Below, in pieces: positions 34,471 through 42,728 of a DNA stretch of 64,000 nt. Position 1 is the stretch's first letter. Each line of letters begins with the position of its first letter. The stretch comes from JAHBNG01 sp039028975 (GTDB lineage: Bacteria; Chloroflexota; Anaerolineae; Caldilineales; Caldilineaceae): contig JBCCHB010000054.1 in NCBI GenBank assembly GCA_039028975.1, forward strand, positions 29,707 to 93,706, read 5' to 3'. A model generated the notes under the pieces. That model did not search any database, was not told the origin of the DNA, and saw only the letters and a program-made list of their open reading frames with translations. The translations under genes and the position numbers were made by a program.

Positions 34471-34548
34471 CTGCTCCGTTTGAAAACAATCATTCAGTTG
34501 CTTTTGTAGAGCAAAGAAACAACCGCTTTCAAACCGAACGCAGAATAG
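34471..34548. repeat. Hairpin element family A, copy 5
   Basis: The left arm is CTGCTCCGTTTGAAAAC. The right arm on the minus strand begins CTATTCTGCGTTCGGTTTGA and continues AAGC. It lies between the signal peptidase II and pseudouridine-synthase genes and adds an in-frame upstream extension to the latter. Confidence 0.7.
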
Positions 34549-34564
34549 AATTCTACAGCTAGAA

Positions 34565-35101
34565 CTATGCTGGGCGTTCAACGGCTTTTTGCGCCCGTTG
34601 CTGACGGATATCATCCCAAATAATGTAGATGCCTAATCCAATCACACCGGATACAATCGCGCTATCTGCAATATTGTAATTGGGCCAATAGTAGCTCGGA
34701 ACTCCCATCTTAATGAAGTCCGTAACATACCCGCCATCGTTGACAAACAAGCGATCGATCAAATTGCCCATAGCACCACCTAACTGTAGTCCAAGCAAAA
34801 TTCGAACAAGTCTTTGCTCAATGGGCAAGTAGCGCACGTATACCATAATTGCAATGGTTACAATAATGGCAATAACCGTAAAGAGCATGGTCTGATTCTG
34901 CAAGATGCCAAAAGCGGCACCGTAGTTGCGCACATGCTCAAAGACAAAGTAATCTTGCAAGGATTCAATAGGGGCCATGGAGGTATATTCGGGTACGTTT
35001 TGGCGAATCCACTCCTTTGTCCACTGATCAAGGCTAATGACAATTGCTGCGACAATTAGTACGGGGTATAGCTTGCGGAGCCATCCTGCTTCGCGATTCA
35101 T
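34565..35101 (-). CDS. lspA: Lipoprotein signal peptidase (signal peptidase II)
   Basis: 178 residues with four membrane segments. Family motifs are present: LDQWTKEWI near residue 25, VRNYGAAFGIL, GGAMGNLIDRL with catalytic D116, and YYWPNYNIADSAI with D146. This aspartyl protease removes signal peptides from prolipoproteins after lipidation, consistent with the LSAC-type lipoprotein elsewhere in the window. GAGGAG lies 10 nt before the ATG. It is transcribed divergently from the nitrilase homologue and is followed by the pseudouridine-synthase gene. Confidence 0.97.
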   Translation of the reverse strand: MNREAGWLRKLYPVLIVAAIVISLDQWTKEWIRQNVPEYTSMAPIESLQDYFVFEHVRNYGAAFGILQNQTMLFTVIAIIVTIAIMVYVRYLPIEQRLVRILLGLQLGGAMGNLIDRLFVNDGGYVTDFIKMGVPSYYWPNYNIADSAIVSGVIGLGIYIIWDDIRQQRAQKAVERPA

Positions 35102-35464
35102 TAAAATACACTCCTCATTACGAAAATTTTAACTTATTCTGCGTCGTCGTATCTAGTGAGTATAGGGCTGGCCTCTTATCAAAACAGCCGCACCGTTTTA
35201 TAGAGCGTGAATTTCTCTGCGTAGATTTTTCTGTTATTGTAACGCATAAGTGAATAAATGGTGAATTTCTATGACTATGCTATACTTACAGATTGACAGA
35301 TAACCTGATGTAATTTTACTGTAAGATCAATATTGTAAGATAAACATTGTATAAATGATTCTCATGCAAAACGGTTCAATCATCTATGGCAATGCGAAAG
35401 CTTTGTAGCCCCAACCCATTGGCGTCTTTGCAGCAGACTCATCAAGATGAAGAGGAAGAGCTCT
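35102..35464. promoter_or_regulatory. Divergent regulatory region with 14-nt direct repeats
   Basis: TGTAAGATCAATAT, TGTAAGATAAACAT and TGTATAAATGATTC run back-to-back at 35320-35361, a 14-nt period, about 105 nt before the nitrilase start. They could be an operator. A weak relative of hairpin family A may lie near 35157-35205. Promoters for both divergent genes should lie here but were not pinned down. Confidence 0.35.
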
Positions 35465-36280
35465 ATGGCACGTGAAGTTACAATTGCTCTGGTACAGATG
35501 GCCCCCAAATTAGCCGATCCAGAAGCCAACCTGCGCAAGATGGGTGATTTCGTTGAACGAATTTGTACTGAACAACGAACCGATCTCATTGTCTTTCCAG
35601 AGCTAAGTTATACTGGCACGGAGTTAGGCTTGCGTGCAACAGATTTGGCAGAGCGAGTTCCTGGCCACTCTAGCAATTATCTGGCCAAACGAGCCAGCGA
35701 TTTTAACGCCCATATCGTCTTTGGTCTCGTCATCAAAGAGAAAGTTGAAAGCATCCTTTATAATGGTGTTGTTTGCCTTGGGCCAGAGGGGGACATTGCA
35801 GGCGAATACCGCAAAGTACATCTATTAGGTGAAGAGCGGCAGGTCTACCGCAATGGATTTCGCTTTATCAACGTCGATGCTGATTGGGGTCGATTCGGAT
35901 TGATGATTGGAGGAGATTTAGCCTTTCCAGAGACGGCTCGCGGCTTAACTTTGGAAGGGGCCGAGTTAGCAATCCTAAGCGCGAATTGGGAAGACCAAAT
36001 GAGTGAATCATGGCGAGCGCACTTGATTAGCCGAGCCTGTGAAAACGCCATCTTTGTTGCTGCGGCCAATCGGGTTGGGGAAGAGCCGACCATGCGGTTT
36101 TCAGGTGATAGCTTGGTTGTGGGTCCTACCGGGGAGGTGTACACTGTTCTGGATGAGCCAGTTGAGGGATATGCCGTTGCGACCATTGATCTTGATCGCA
36201 TTCGGGATGTTCGTGAAGATCGGCAGCTGATTCAATTCCGCGAACCTGTTGCCTATCGAGCCATCGTCAAAAAATATTAA
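35465..36280 (+). CDS. Nitrilase-superfamily protein lacking the catalytic Cys
   Basis: 271 residues from an ATG with GAGGAA about 7 nt upstream. The carbon-nitrogen hydrolase fold is clear: FPELSYTG with E46, EYRKVHLLG with K117, and the nucleophile elbow. There the expected C-Y-D reads G149-G150-D151 in FGLMIGGDLAFPETARGL, so the nucleophilic Cys is replaced by Gly while Glu and Lys remain. The second half (ENAIFVAAANRVG, DSLVVGPTGEV) is normal for the family. Without Cys it cannot use the standard thioester mechanism, so it may be a binding or scaffold protein, or use another mechanism. It is divergent from the signal peptidase II gene; no operon partner is evident. Confidence 0.85.
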   Translation: MAREVTIALVQMAPKLADPEANLRKMGDFVERICTEQRTDLIVFPELSYTGTELGLRATDLAERVPGHSSNYLAKRASDFNAHIVFGLVIKEKVESILYNGVVCLGPEGDIAGEYRKVHLLGEERQVYRNGFRFINVDADWGRFGLMIGGDLAFPETARGLTLEGAELAILSANWEDQMSESWRAHLISRACENAIFVAAANRVGEEPTMRFSGDSLVVGPTGEVYTVLDEPVEGYAVATIDLDRIRDVREDRQLIQFREPVAYRAIVKKY

Positions 36281-36291
36281 GGCTCCTCTGT

Positions 36292-36346
36292 GAAAGTGTG
36301 CGGCCGACTTCGATTAGGTTATGAACGTGGCACTCGGCACACTTTC
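36292..36346 (+). terminator. Stem-loop behind the nitrilase-like gene
   Basis: GAAAGTGTGC (36292-36301) and GCACACTTTC (36337-36346) form a perfect 10-bp stem around about 35 nt, 11 nt behind the stop codon. There is no T tract, so Rho-independent termination is uncertain; it may instead protect the mRNA end. Confidence 0.35.
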
Positions 36347-36390
36347 GGCTGACGAGCGAATAACAATTCACAGAAGATCAGCAAACAACC

Positions 36391-36993
36391 ATGGATGTTA
36401 AAGTCATAGAAAGTGGTGAATGGCAAACTCACACTCTGCTGACAGATTATCGTGCAGAGTGGCCCGGAGATATGTTGGTTGAGCGCGCGACATGGACGCA
36501 GAATGCACCAACCGACTCTCTTCCGGTACGCGGTGATTCCCCTGTCCTCATTGCAGGCCCCAGTTATATTTGGTTCCGTTTCTGGCTATCCGATGATCAG
36601 CAGGTTGTCGATCGGTACTTCGATTCTGAAGGTCATGCCATTGGCACGTATGTTCCCATCTGCCAACCCTTAACGAAGGAAGGTCAAATCTATCGTACGG
36701 AAGGATTGCTCTTGGGCTTATGGATCGGAGCCGATGGCCAAGTAACGGTTCTGCATGAGGAAGAATTTGATGAAGCTGTATCGAGCCAAAGCCTATCACC
36801 AGTAGATATTGACCGAGCAGAGACCCGTATTCGCAGCCTCACATTGGCCGTTGCGCAAAAACGTTTTCCACCCGCTCTGGTACGCAACTTTACGATCAAT
36901 ATTGGCGGCAACCAGTCAGGCAGCGACCAACCAGAGAGTGGTCCAGAAGCAGACATTCTACTATCATCTGAGCAGCAGACAGATAGCCGTTAG
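36391..36993 (+). CDS. DUF402-domain protein (FomD-like)
   Basis: A 200-residue soluble protein. The DUF402 core is visible at about 55-150: IWFRFWLSDDQQVVDRYFDS, GTYVPICQPL, LGLWIGADGQVTVLHEEEFDEA. Conserved Asp/Glu residues would bind a divalent metal. Characterised members such as FomD hydrolyse nucleoside diphosphates or CMP conjugates of small molecules. The ribosome site is weak. It precedes hisH at 32 nt and may share its transcript. Confidence 0.8.
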   Translation: MDVKVIESGEWQTHTLLTDYRAEWPGDMLVERATWTQNAPTDSLPVRGDSPVLIAGPSYIWFRFWLSDDQQVVDRYFDSEGHAIGTYVPICQPLTKEGQIYRTEGLLLGLWIGADGQVTVLHEEEFDEAVSSQSLSPVDIDRAETRIRSLTLAVAQKRFPPALVRNFTINIGGNQSGSDQPESGPEADILLSSEQQTDSR

Positions 36994-37025
36994 CCAAGCA
37001 GACCGGTTCAGGACAAAAAAGAAAC

Positions 37026-37775
37026 ATGATAGCGATTCTGGATTATGGTGTAGGAAATCTGCGAAGCGTCTACAAAGCATTTGAAACGGTGGCAACGCCT
37101 CTGAGCATCCCAGTAGACATCGTGGATACGCCCACCGATCTAACCCGCTGGCGAGCCGTTGTTTTGCCCGGTCAAGGTGCCTTTGGGGATAGCGTAGATA
37201 ATTTGCGAAACCAACAACTGGATCAGCCTCTGTTGGATGCAGTCCAAGCAGGATTGCCACTATTAGGCATATGCGTGGGCATGCAGCTTCTATTTGACGA
37301 AAGTGAAGAGATGGGTCAGCACGAGGGGTTGCACATCATCCCTGGCCAAGTGCGTCGCTTCCCCAAGGATATGGCTGATGCAGCCCACAGTGGAAGAACG
37401 TTACGGATACCCCAAATTGGCTGGAATCAGCTTCATCATGCCAAGCCTTCAATGCACGCAGGGCAAACATCTCCACACCTTCAGGCTTGTTCAACAGGAA
37501 ATAGCACGGTAAATAACGTAGTAGTAGAAGAGCAGTCAGCGATTGATGAGCTCTTGCTGGAGATTCGCGATGGGGCATATGCTTACTTTGCCCACAGCTA
37601 CTACTGCGATGCCAGCAGTCCCCATGCCGTCTTAACGTACACAGACTACGGAATCGACTATCCGAGCATTGTCCGTTACAAAAACGCCTGGGGTATCCAG
37701 TGTCACCCAGAGAAGAGTCATACCGTCGGCTTACAAATACTTAAAAACTTCATGCAAATGGTTACAAAGGAATAA
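37026..37775 (+). CDS. hisH: Imidazole glycerol phosphate synthase, glutaminase subunit HisH
   Basis: 249 residues, a class I glutamine amidotransferase: MIAILDYGVGNLRSV, VLPGQGAFGDSV, C83 in LLGICVGMQLLF, PQIGWNQLHH, and H227/E229 in QCHPEKS form the catalytic set. It releases ammonia from glutamine for HisF in histidine synthesis. It is about 40 residues longer than usual because of an insertion around 142-182 (SMHAGQTSP to AIDELLL) before YAYFAHSYY. No other his gene is nearby. The end overlaps the ribosome site of the cyclophilin gene, so the two are coupled. Confidence 0.95.
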   Translation: MIAILDYGVGNLRSVYKAFETVATPLSIPVDIVDTPTDLTRWRAVVLPGQGAFGDSVDNLRNQQLDQPLLDAVQAGLPLLGICVGMQLLFDESEEMGQHEGLHIIPGQVRRFPKDMADAAHSGRTLRIPQIGWNQLHHAKPSMHAGQTSPHLQACSTGNSTVNNVVVEEQSAIDELLLEIRDGAYAYFAHSYYCDASSPHAVLTYTDYGIDYPSIVRYKNAWGIQCHPEKSHTVGLQILKNFMQMVTKE

Positions 37776-37778
37776 AAC

Positions 37779-38261
37779 ATGTCAAAACAATATAGTGCCG
37801 CGCCCGCCATGCAGATCGATCCAAGCAAAGTCTATGCTATCAATATGGAGACCGATGCCGGAACCATCGAATTAGAGTTGTACCCCGAACACGCGCCCAA
37901 CACGGTCAACAATTTTGTTAGCCTGGCTCAAGATGGCTTCTATGATGGCGTCGTCTTTCACCGGGTCATTGATAATTTCATGATCCAAGGTGGTGATCCC
38001 ACCGGAACTGGCCGAGGGGGACCTGGCTACAAATTTAACTGCGAGACCAAAGGGAACCCCCTCAAACACGAGACGGGCGTAATTTCCATGGCCAATGCTG
38101 GCCCCAACACCAATGGCAGCCAATTCTTCATCACCCATGCGCCTCAGCCCCATCTTAATGGCAATCACACGGTCTTTGGCAAAGTTACCACAGGTCAAGA
38201 TGTCGTTGATGCCGTCCGCCAGGGTGACAAGATGATCAAAGTAACGGCGACCGAAAAATAG
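37779..38261 (+). CDS. Peptidyl-prolyl cis-trans isomerase, cyclophilin type
   Basis: A 160-residue cytosolic cyclophilin without signal peptide. Family motifs are complete: FHRVIDNFMIQGGDPTGTGRG, the MANAGPNTNGSQFFITH active-site strand and LNGNHTVFGKV. It catalyses proline isomerisation in protein folding. AAGGAA lies 7 nt upstream and the ATG is 3 nt after the hisH stop, so they are cotranscribed. Confidence 0.96.
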   Translation: MSKQYSAAPAMQIDPSKVYAINMETDAGTIELELYPEHAPNTVNNFVSLAQDGFYDGVVFHRVIDNFMIQGGDPTGTGRGGPGYKFNCETKGNPLKHETGVISMANAGPNTNGSQFFITHAPQPHLNGNHTVFGKVTTGQDVVDAVRQGDKMIKVTATEK

Positions 38262-38342
38262 GGTAGAGGGAGACTGGAAACTGTCAATTATATTCAGAAC
38301 GACACACCAGTCATCAGTAACCAGCAACCAGCGGCCATTGAC

Positions 38343-39251
38343 ATGCTCAACACTGTATTGGATGTACTTGAAGATTTCGACTTTGATCGGGCTGCCGAGA
38401 CAGTGGATATGGTCTGGGACGATCGAGAGAAGATTCTCGGGTCGGTCAATCTGGTTTGGGACAATCGCAATGACATCATAGACGTGGTTCAATATGTCAT
38501 GGCCCATCGTGGGATGATTGCTAGCCTGCTGGATAAATTACCTGGGCTGCTGGCAAAAGCAGGAGATACCATTGAGGCCGCCGGTGACAGCGCGGTCCGG
38601 GCCAGTGTTTTTCTCACAGGTCAGGATGGCGAAGAGGGATTAAGCGTCCGGGATCTGACTGAGCTTGCAGCCAAGGCCCTCGATCGTTGCCAGGGTGAGC
38701 TGGCCGATGTGGCTCAATTTATCGACAACCTAGGTGATCAAATCGATGAAGTCACTATTCCCACCATCGAACCCACCTACACAGAAGTGATGGGGTTCGA
38801 CGTCATCAGCGGTATTGAGTGGGGTGAGTCCACCCTTGTGGAGAATGCCAGTCAGCAGCTTCAGAAAGGATCTAGACGACTGGCCGAGATGGGCAAAGAG
38901 TTCCAAGAAGTGGCGGAGCACATGCGCGCCTTGGGTGGAACGGTGACCAAAGCCGGTGGTGATCTCAACCATGTAGGGAATCAGCTATCCCAAAGTGGTG
39001 ATCTGTTACGCGGTATTACAGGGTTCGGATTGGGCAGTGTGGATACAAGCGAAGCGACCGCGTCCCTGGTTCAAACCTACACTCAATTCCAACCCAGCCG
39101 CTCTCCCAAAACTGTCTCCAACAAGAATCGGGGCAAAACACCCAAAGGCCCTTCAGCCAAACGCAAGACTCGTGTCGCCAACAGAAAGCCCCGCAAAAAA
39201 GGGTCAAGGCTCAGCCAACTCAAGAGCACCCAGTCAACCACTATGAACTGA
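38343..39251 (+). CDS. Uncharacterised helical protein with basic tail
   Basis: 302 residues, no signal peptide or membrane segment. Residues 1-230 are mostly helical, with a repeated negatively charged VDMVWDDREKILGSVNLVWDN-like pattern near the N-terminus and coiled-coil-like stretches (LQKGSRRLAEMGKEFQEVAEHM). Residues 250-302 are a Lys/Arg/Ser-rich tail (KNRGKTPKGPSAKRKTRVAN, then RKPRKKG) that could bind nucleic acid or a polyanion. No family is recognised. There is no clear ribosome site. It follows the cyclophilin gene and precedes a beta-lactamase-fold gene. Confidence 0.7.
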   Translation: MLNTVLDVLEDFDFDRAAETVDMVWDDREKILGSVNLVWDNRNDIIDVVQYVMAHRGMIASLLDKLPGLLAKAGDTIEAAGDSAVRASVFLTGQDGEEGLSVRDLTELAAKALDRCQGELADVAQFIDNLGDQIDEVTIPTIEPTYTEVMGFDVISGIEWGESTLVENASQQLQKGSRRLAEMGKEFQEVAEHMRALGGTVTKAGGDLNHVGNQLSQSGDLLRGITGFGLGSVDTSEATASLVQTYTQFQPSRSPKTVSNKNRGKTPKGPSAKRKTRVANRKPRKKGSRLSQLKSTQSTTMN

Positions 39252-39415
39252 AAGTCCATAGCTTTTACTATGCATGCGCTTGAAGCGCACTGAAAGTCCC
39301 CCGATACAGTCAAAAAGCTTTCAGCAATTCAGCCGTCAGCTTGGTCAGAGCGGGCACTGCGTGAGCAACCAGAATTTGGCCATGTTTCAGAGTTGATTTT
39401 ATACCTTCGCATACT

Positions 39416-40327
39416 ATGAAAGAGCTTCAATCCCAAATTCAATCCATTATCCAAACGGCCAACGCAGCGTTTGGCGTCTCGATTCATCATCTAGAGAGCG
39501 ACGAGACACTCCATATCAACCCAGAGCGTCCCTTTCCTCTCTGTAGCGTGCTCAAAATCCCTGTCCTATGCGAAGCCTTCCGCCAGATGGAAGAGGGCGC
39601 ATTCACTCTGGAAGATCGCTGGCCTCTCACCTTCCCCGAGAAGAATATCGGCTCAGGCATCTTGACCTACCTAAAAGATGGACTAGAGCCAACTGTCTAT
39701 GATCTGCTGCTCCTTATGATCGTCATCAGTGACAACACGGCCACCGATATGGTGATGAATCGCTTAGGCGTCGCCAAAATCGATGACTTTATGAAGCAGT
39801 TGGGTTTGGCTAACATCCACATGACCATGACCATCCGGGGTATCTTCGAGGACATGGGCAGCGAATTTGCCGATCCTACGTGGCGTTTGACCAATCTTGA
39901 CAGCCCCAAAGCGACTCCCCCGGCCCGCTATGATGGGCGGGCCTTTAGCGATGGGCCAGAGAACAACGTCAGCACATCTCAGGACATGACCCAACTGTTG
40001 GCCCTGATTTTCCGAGGCGAGGTCGTCAACAGAAGCGCCTGTGACCAGATGCTCCACATTCTGCTCCAGCAGCAGCTCAATCAGCGTCTGCCTCGCTTCT
40101 TACCTGAGGGAACACCCTTTGCCCACAAGACCGGAACCTTATCTGGCATCCGCAACGATGCCGGGATTCTATATGTGAGTGAAACATGTCACGTTGCCGT
40201 TACAGCCTTCTGCCGTTGGGATACAGAAGCCGTCAAAGATGATCCTGTTGCAGAGCACGAGCGTATCCATCAGATCGATTCGGCATTTGGGGCCATTGGC
40301 AAAGCAGTTTATGATGCCTACGCGTGA
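39416..40327 (+). CDS. Class A beta-lactamase-fold serine hydrolase without signal peptide
   Basis: 303 residues carrying the serine penicillin-recognising motifs: SVLK at 44-47 (SxxK), SDN at 105-107, and KTG at 238-240 in FAHKTGTLSGIRNDAG. ENNVSTSQDM is also typical. The protein has no signal peptide, so it would act in the cytosol unless secreted another way. It is therefore unlikely to serve as a classical resistance enzyme; a role in peptide or ester hydrolysis is more likely. No beta-lactam regulator gene is near. Confidence 0.87.
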   Translation: MKELQSQIQSIIQTANAAFGVSIHHLESDETLHINPERPFPLCSVLKIPVLCEAFRQMEEGAFTLEDRWPLTFPEKNIGSGILTYLKDGLEPTVYDLLLLMIVISDNTATDMVMNRLGVAKIDDFMKQLGLANIHMTMTIRGIFEDMGSEFADPTWRLTNLDSPKATPPARYDGRAFSDGPENNVSTSQDMTQLLALIFRGEVVNRSACDQMLHILLQQQLNQRLPRFLPEGTPFAHKTGTLSGIRNDAGILYVSETCHVAVTAFCRWDTEAVKDDPVAEHERIHQIDSAFGAIGKAVYDAYA

Positions 40328-40355
40328 GTGAAGCAACCTTTTGGAGGAATGTACG

Positions 40356-40610
40356 ATGAGCAAAGGAAAAAGTCTGCAAATCATACAACAATTGCTCATG
40401 GACGCCCATGTAAAAGAGCGACACCAAGATGCGAACGGGAAAGAAGAGAGAAATGCCTCTGAAGTGCCACAGCCATCAGGAGCGCTTCGTTACCTTCGTA
40501 CGCTAGAACATGATGATCGCTTTGAGTGGGGTGAAACCTACTTAGATACTCAAACAGGCAAGATTCGCTGGATGCCGGTTGGAGCCGATCCCAATCGAAG
40601 AGAAAAGTAG
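40356..40610 (+). CDS. Small uncharacterised protein, 84 residues
   Basis: Starts at the ATG at 40356 with GGAGGA 8 nt upstream, which excludes the longer frame back to 40341. The C-terminal half, RTLEHDDRFEWGETYLDTQTGKIRWMPVGAD, is a beta-hairpin-like, aromatic pattern; the N-terminal half is helical and charged. No family is recognised. It directly follows the beta-lactamase-fold gene by 28 nt and may be cotranscribed. Confidence 0.7.
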   Translation: MSKGKSLQIIQQLLMDAHVKERHQDANGKEERNASEVPQPSGALRYLRTLEHDDRFEWGETYLDTQTGKIRWMPVGADPNRREK

Positions 40611-40621
40611 ATAACAACCCT

Positions 40622-41469
40622 TCAGCCACCTGTGGCCAGTAGAACTGGATGGACCATGATCTCTGTCTTCTCATCCTGATAAGTGACTTCATATTTCTGG
40701 CGATTCTCGTCGTCCCAGCTTCCACAAAAAAGACAAGCCAGATCTCAGATTGTTCGAGCGTCTTGCCATAGCGAGCTGCCTGTCCTAGGGCATCTTGGTA
40801 CTTTTTGCGGTTGGTAAAGCTCTTCACCTCCACGCCATAGAGCCGATCAGCATAGGTAATCAACAGATTAATTTGACCGTTTCCTGTAGGAAACTCAGGC
40901 GTAACTCGCCCATCGAATTCGCTCAGGAACTGGTAGAGCCAAGTGTAGAGATTGAAGTGGAAGATAGCCTCTATCACCCGGTCATCGGTCTCGCGACGGG
41001 GGGCGTTTTTGAGGATACGCTCTCGATTCTGCTGCAGGTAGACTTCATAGCGACGCATGAGGTGAGGTACCGAGAGGGAGGTGTCGGTGATGGTCGCGGA
41101 CATATCTTCAAAAGGGTTGTAGAGACGACTAAGAGACGGCGTGAGTTCATCTGCAAAGAAGTGGAAGAGCCGTTTTTGCACAAATGGTGAGGAAAAGCGG
41201 GTACTATAGGTGAGATCAGGTTCGGCTTCGGGTTCAACAACACCATTGAGAAATAGGAAGTTTAGATGCCGGTTGTCGTAGCGAAAGAGGATCTTTTTAT
41301 CGGTATCGAAAAGATTAAGTACCGTCTGACGATAGGGGTCTTGATTGGCCTTGCTAATAATCTTAAGAATATTGTTGTTGGGCAGGAGGTTTAGCCCAGC
41401 CGAAAAGACCACATCAAAATCATGGGACGTGATGGTTGCATCATGCCGATTATAGGTTTCGGTCAGAAT
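40622..41469 (-). pseudogene. C-terminal half of a broken AAA plus PD-(D/E)XK protein
   Basis: The frame reads TETYNRHDATITSHDFDVVF and on to a nuclease-like core FPTGNGQINLLITY...YGVEVKSF with Q-x-x-x-Y (LGQAARYGKTL), typical of C-terminal PD-(D/E)XK domains fused to AAA ATPases. Two lesions are visible. An in-frame TGA stands just upstream at 41472-41470, and a frameshift lies near 40715: the frame past FFVEAG loses similarity, while the next frame continues DDENRQKYEVTYQDEKTEIM to a natural stop at 40624-40622. The matching ATPase half lies at 41641-42207. The longer open frame down to 40396 is an artefact that crosses the opposite-strand gene. Confidence 0.7.
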
Positions 41470-41640
41470 TCAGGTTGTGTCAAATAAGATGTGTAAATGG
41501 ATCAACTTAAGAAAAGAACGAACCCTAAGAAAATAAAGACGTCCAAAGCGAGCGACCAACGTCAACGATGAGTGTAGATGGCACGTTCCCGCCGAAGTCG
41601 CCGATGTTGGGGGAATGGGGGTAACTGAGGCAGTATGCAG

Positions 41641-42207
41641 TTATCCCCATATCCCCAACACGCTCCGTACGCCCATTAAGGCCAAACCATGAAGCAGATA
41701 CGTCTTTTCGGAGGTGGATTTCGTATGTTCGTTACGCCGGTGGCCGTGGATGGTGCGGAACTCATTGGCAAAAGCATTGATATATTTGGACTGCATGGCA
41801 TCGAACTCATCTAGAATGAGGATGAGAGGTTTGTCAAAATAGGCCGAGGTAAAGAGCGTGCGGAGCTGCTTCCAATCGGTTATATACGGCAGGTTGTCAC
41901 GTTCGAACCATGTTCGCAATTCGGTCACAAAAATTTCCAACGCATCTTCTGCCGTCTTCGCGCTTTTTGCAGACTGCATGGTCAGAATTGCCACATCATA
42001 TTCACCCAAAGCCTTCAGTCGTTCCGCCACTTCCAAGAGCAGCCACGTCTTGACCGTTTGCCGGGGTGCCCAAACGGTTATGTAGTGACCGCCCTCTGTT
42101 GGCTCCTCGCCCAGAAGTTGTAGGCAAGCGTTGTCGATCATCTCAGTGCGCGGGACGTAAAAGTGGGACTGCTTGCTAATGGGTCCGTATGATGAAAATT
42201 TGCGCAT
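41641..42207 (-). pseudogene. N-terminal ATPase half of the broken AAA plus PD-(D/E)XK protein
   Basis: 188 residues. AAA start with FYVPR and a Walker A-like APRQTVKTW where a Gly (QTGKT) is usual, so the P-loop is altered. Walker B is LILILDEFDAM. The frame ends after GVRSVLGIWG, where complete relatives continue into the rest of the ATPase and the nuclease. About 170 nt of unrelated sequence separate it from the C-terminal half. An AGGA lies before the ATG. It may still make a short protein, but with a damaged P-loop it is probably inactive. Confidence 0.65.
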
Positions 42208-42728
42208 GGTGTTGGGTATCCTGGTTGAGCAAATAAACTGTTCTGCAAAAGTCGCATAGATGGCTAAACCCGCACGCGGCGTACTCCCAAGACGGTTGTG
42301 TATGACTTTTACCCTATTGCGAAAATAGCTATGCAGGTCGGAATATGATGATACGATTTAGATTCTCATTATATCACAGGTGGGGAAGGGATGAAGGGAT
42401 GAGGAAGTGAAAGGGGATCCTCTCAGTTTGGGGAAAGAGTAGAAGAATGCGATGCACGGTTGAAAAACAGATAGGCTATCTTGTCAATAGAAGAATCATG
42501 GGTGATGTCGTCGGAGGTAGCAAAATCGATGGGTTGGTGATGCCCAACCGGCCATAAATGAACCGGCCTCCAAAACAACGCCCTCTGAACAGGGCTTGCT
42601 CGTCGGCAGACCAGCCCGATTTATGGGACATTGTATTCGTGAAAGTTTGTGGTTATGCTCAAATACAACAACGGATTGAGATACAAACCGAACAATCATC
42701 AAAGCCAGTACACACCACGAATAGATCG
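42208..42728. other. Intergenic region behind the exopolysaccharide cluster
   Basis: No gene is seen in these 520 nt. Several short hairpins lie at 42531-42600; the one at 42580-42595 fits a terminator for the minus-strand cluster. The part near 42360-42430 is low-complexity G/A-rich. Confidence 0.5.
42571..42597 (-). terminator. Candidate terminator of the exopolysaccharide operon
   Basis: On the minus strand GCCCT, a 6-nt loop and AGGGC (42595-42580) are followed by GTTGTTTTG. It is about 135 nt behind the stop of the Wzz/tyrosine-kinase gene. The stem is short, so strength is doubtful. Confidence 0.35.

Noticed and set aside
40396..40621. C-terminal part of the minus-strand PD-(D/E)XK frame
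   Set aside because: It lies beyond the frameshift near 40715 and overlaps the well-supported small gene at 40356-40610. The natural end is in the next frame at 40622.
41641..42207. Calling the ATPase half an intact defence gene
   Set aside because: The P-loop Gly is Val, the domain is cut short, and the missing half lies decayed further on, so pseudogene is the safer call.
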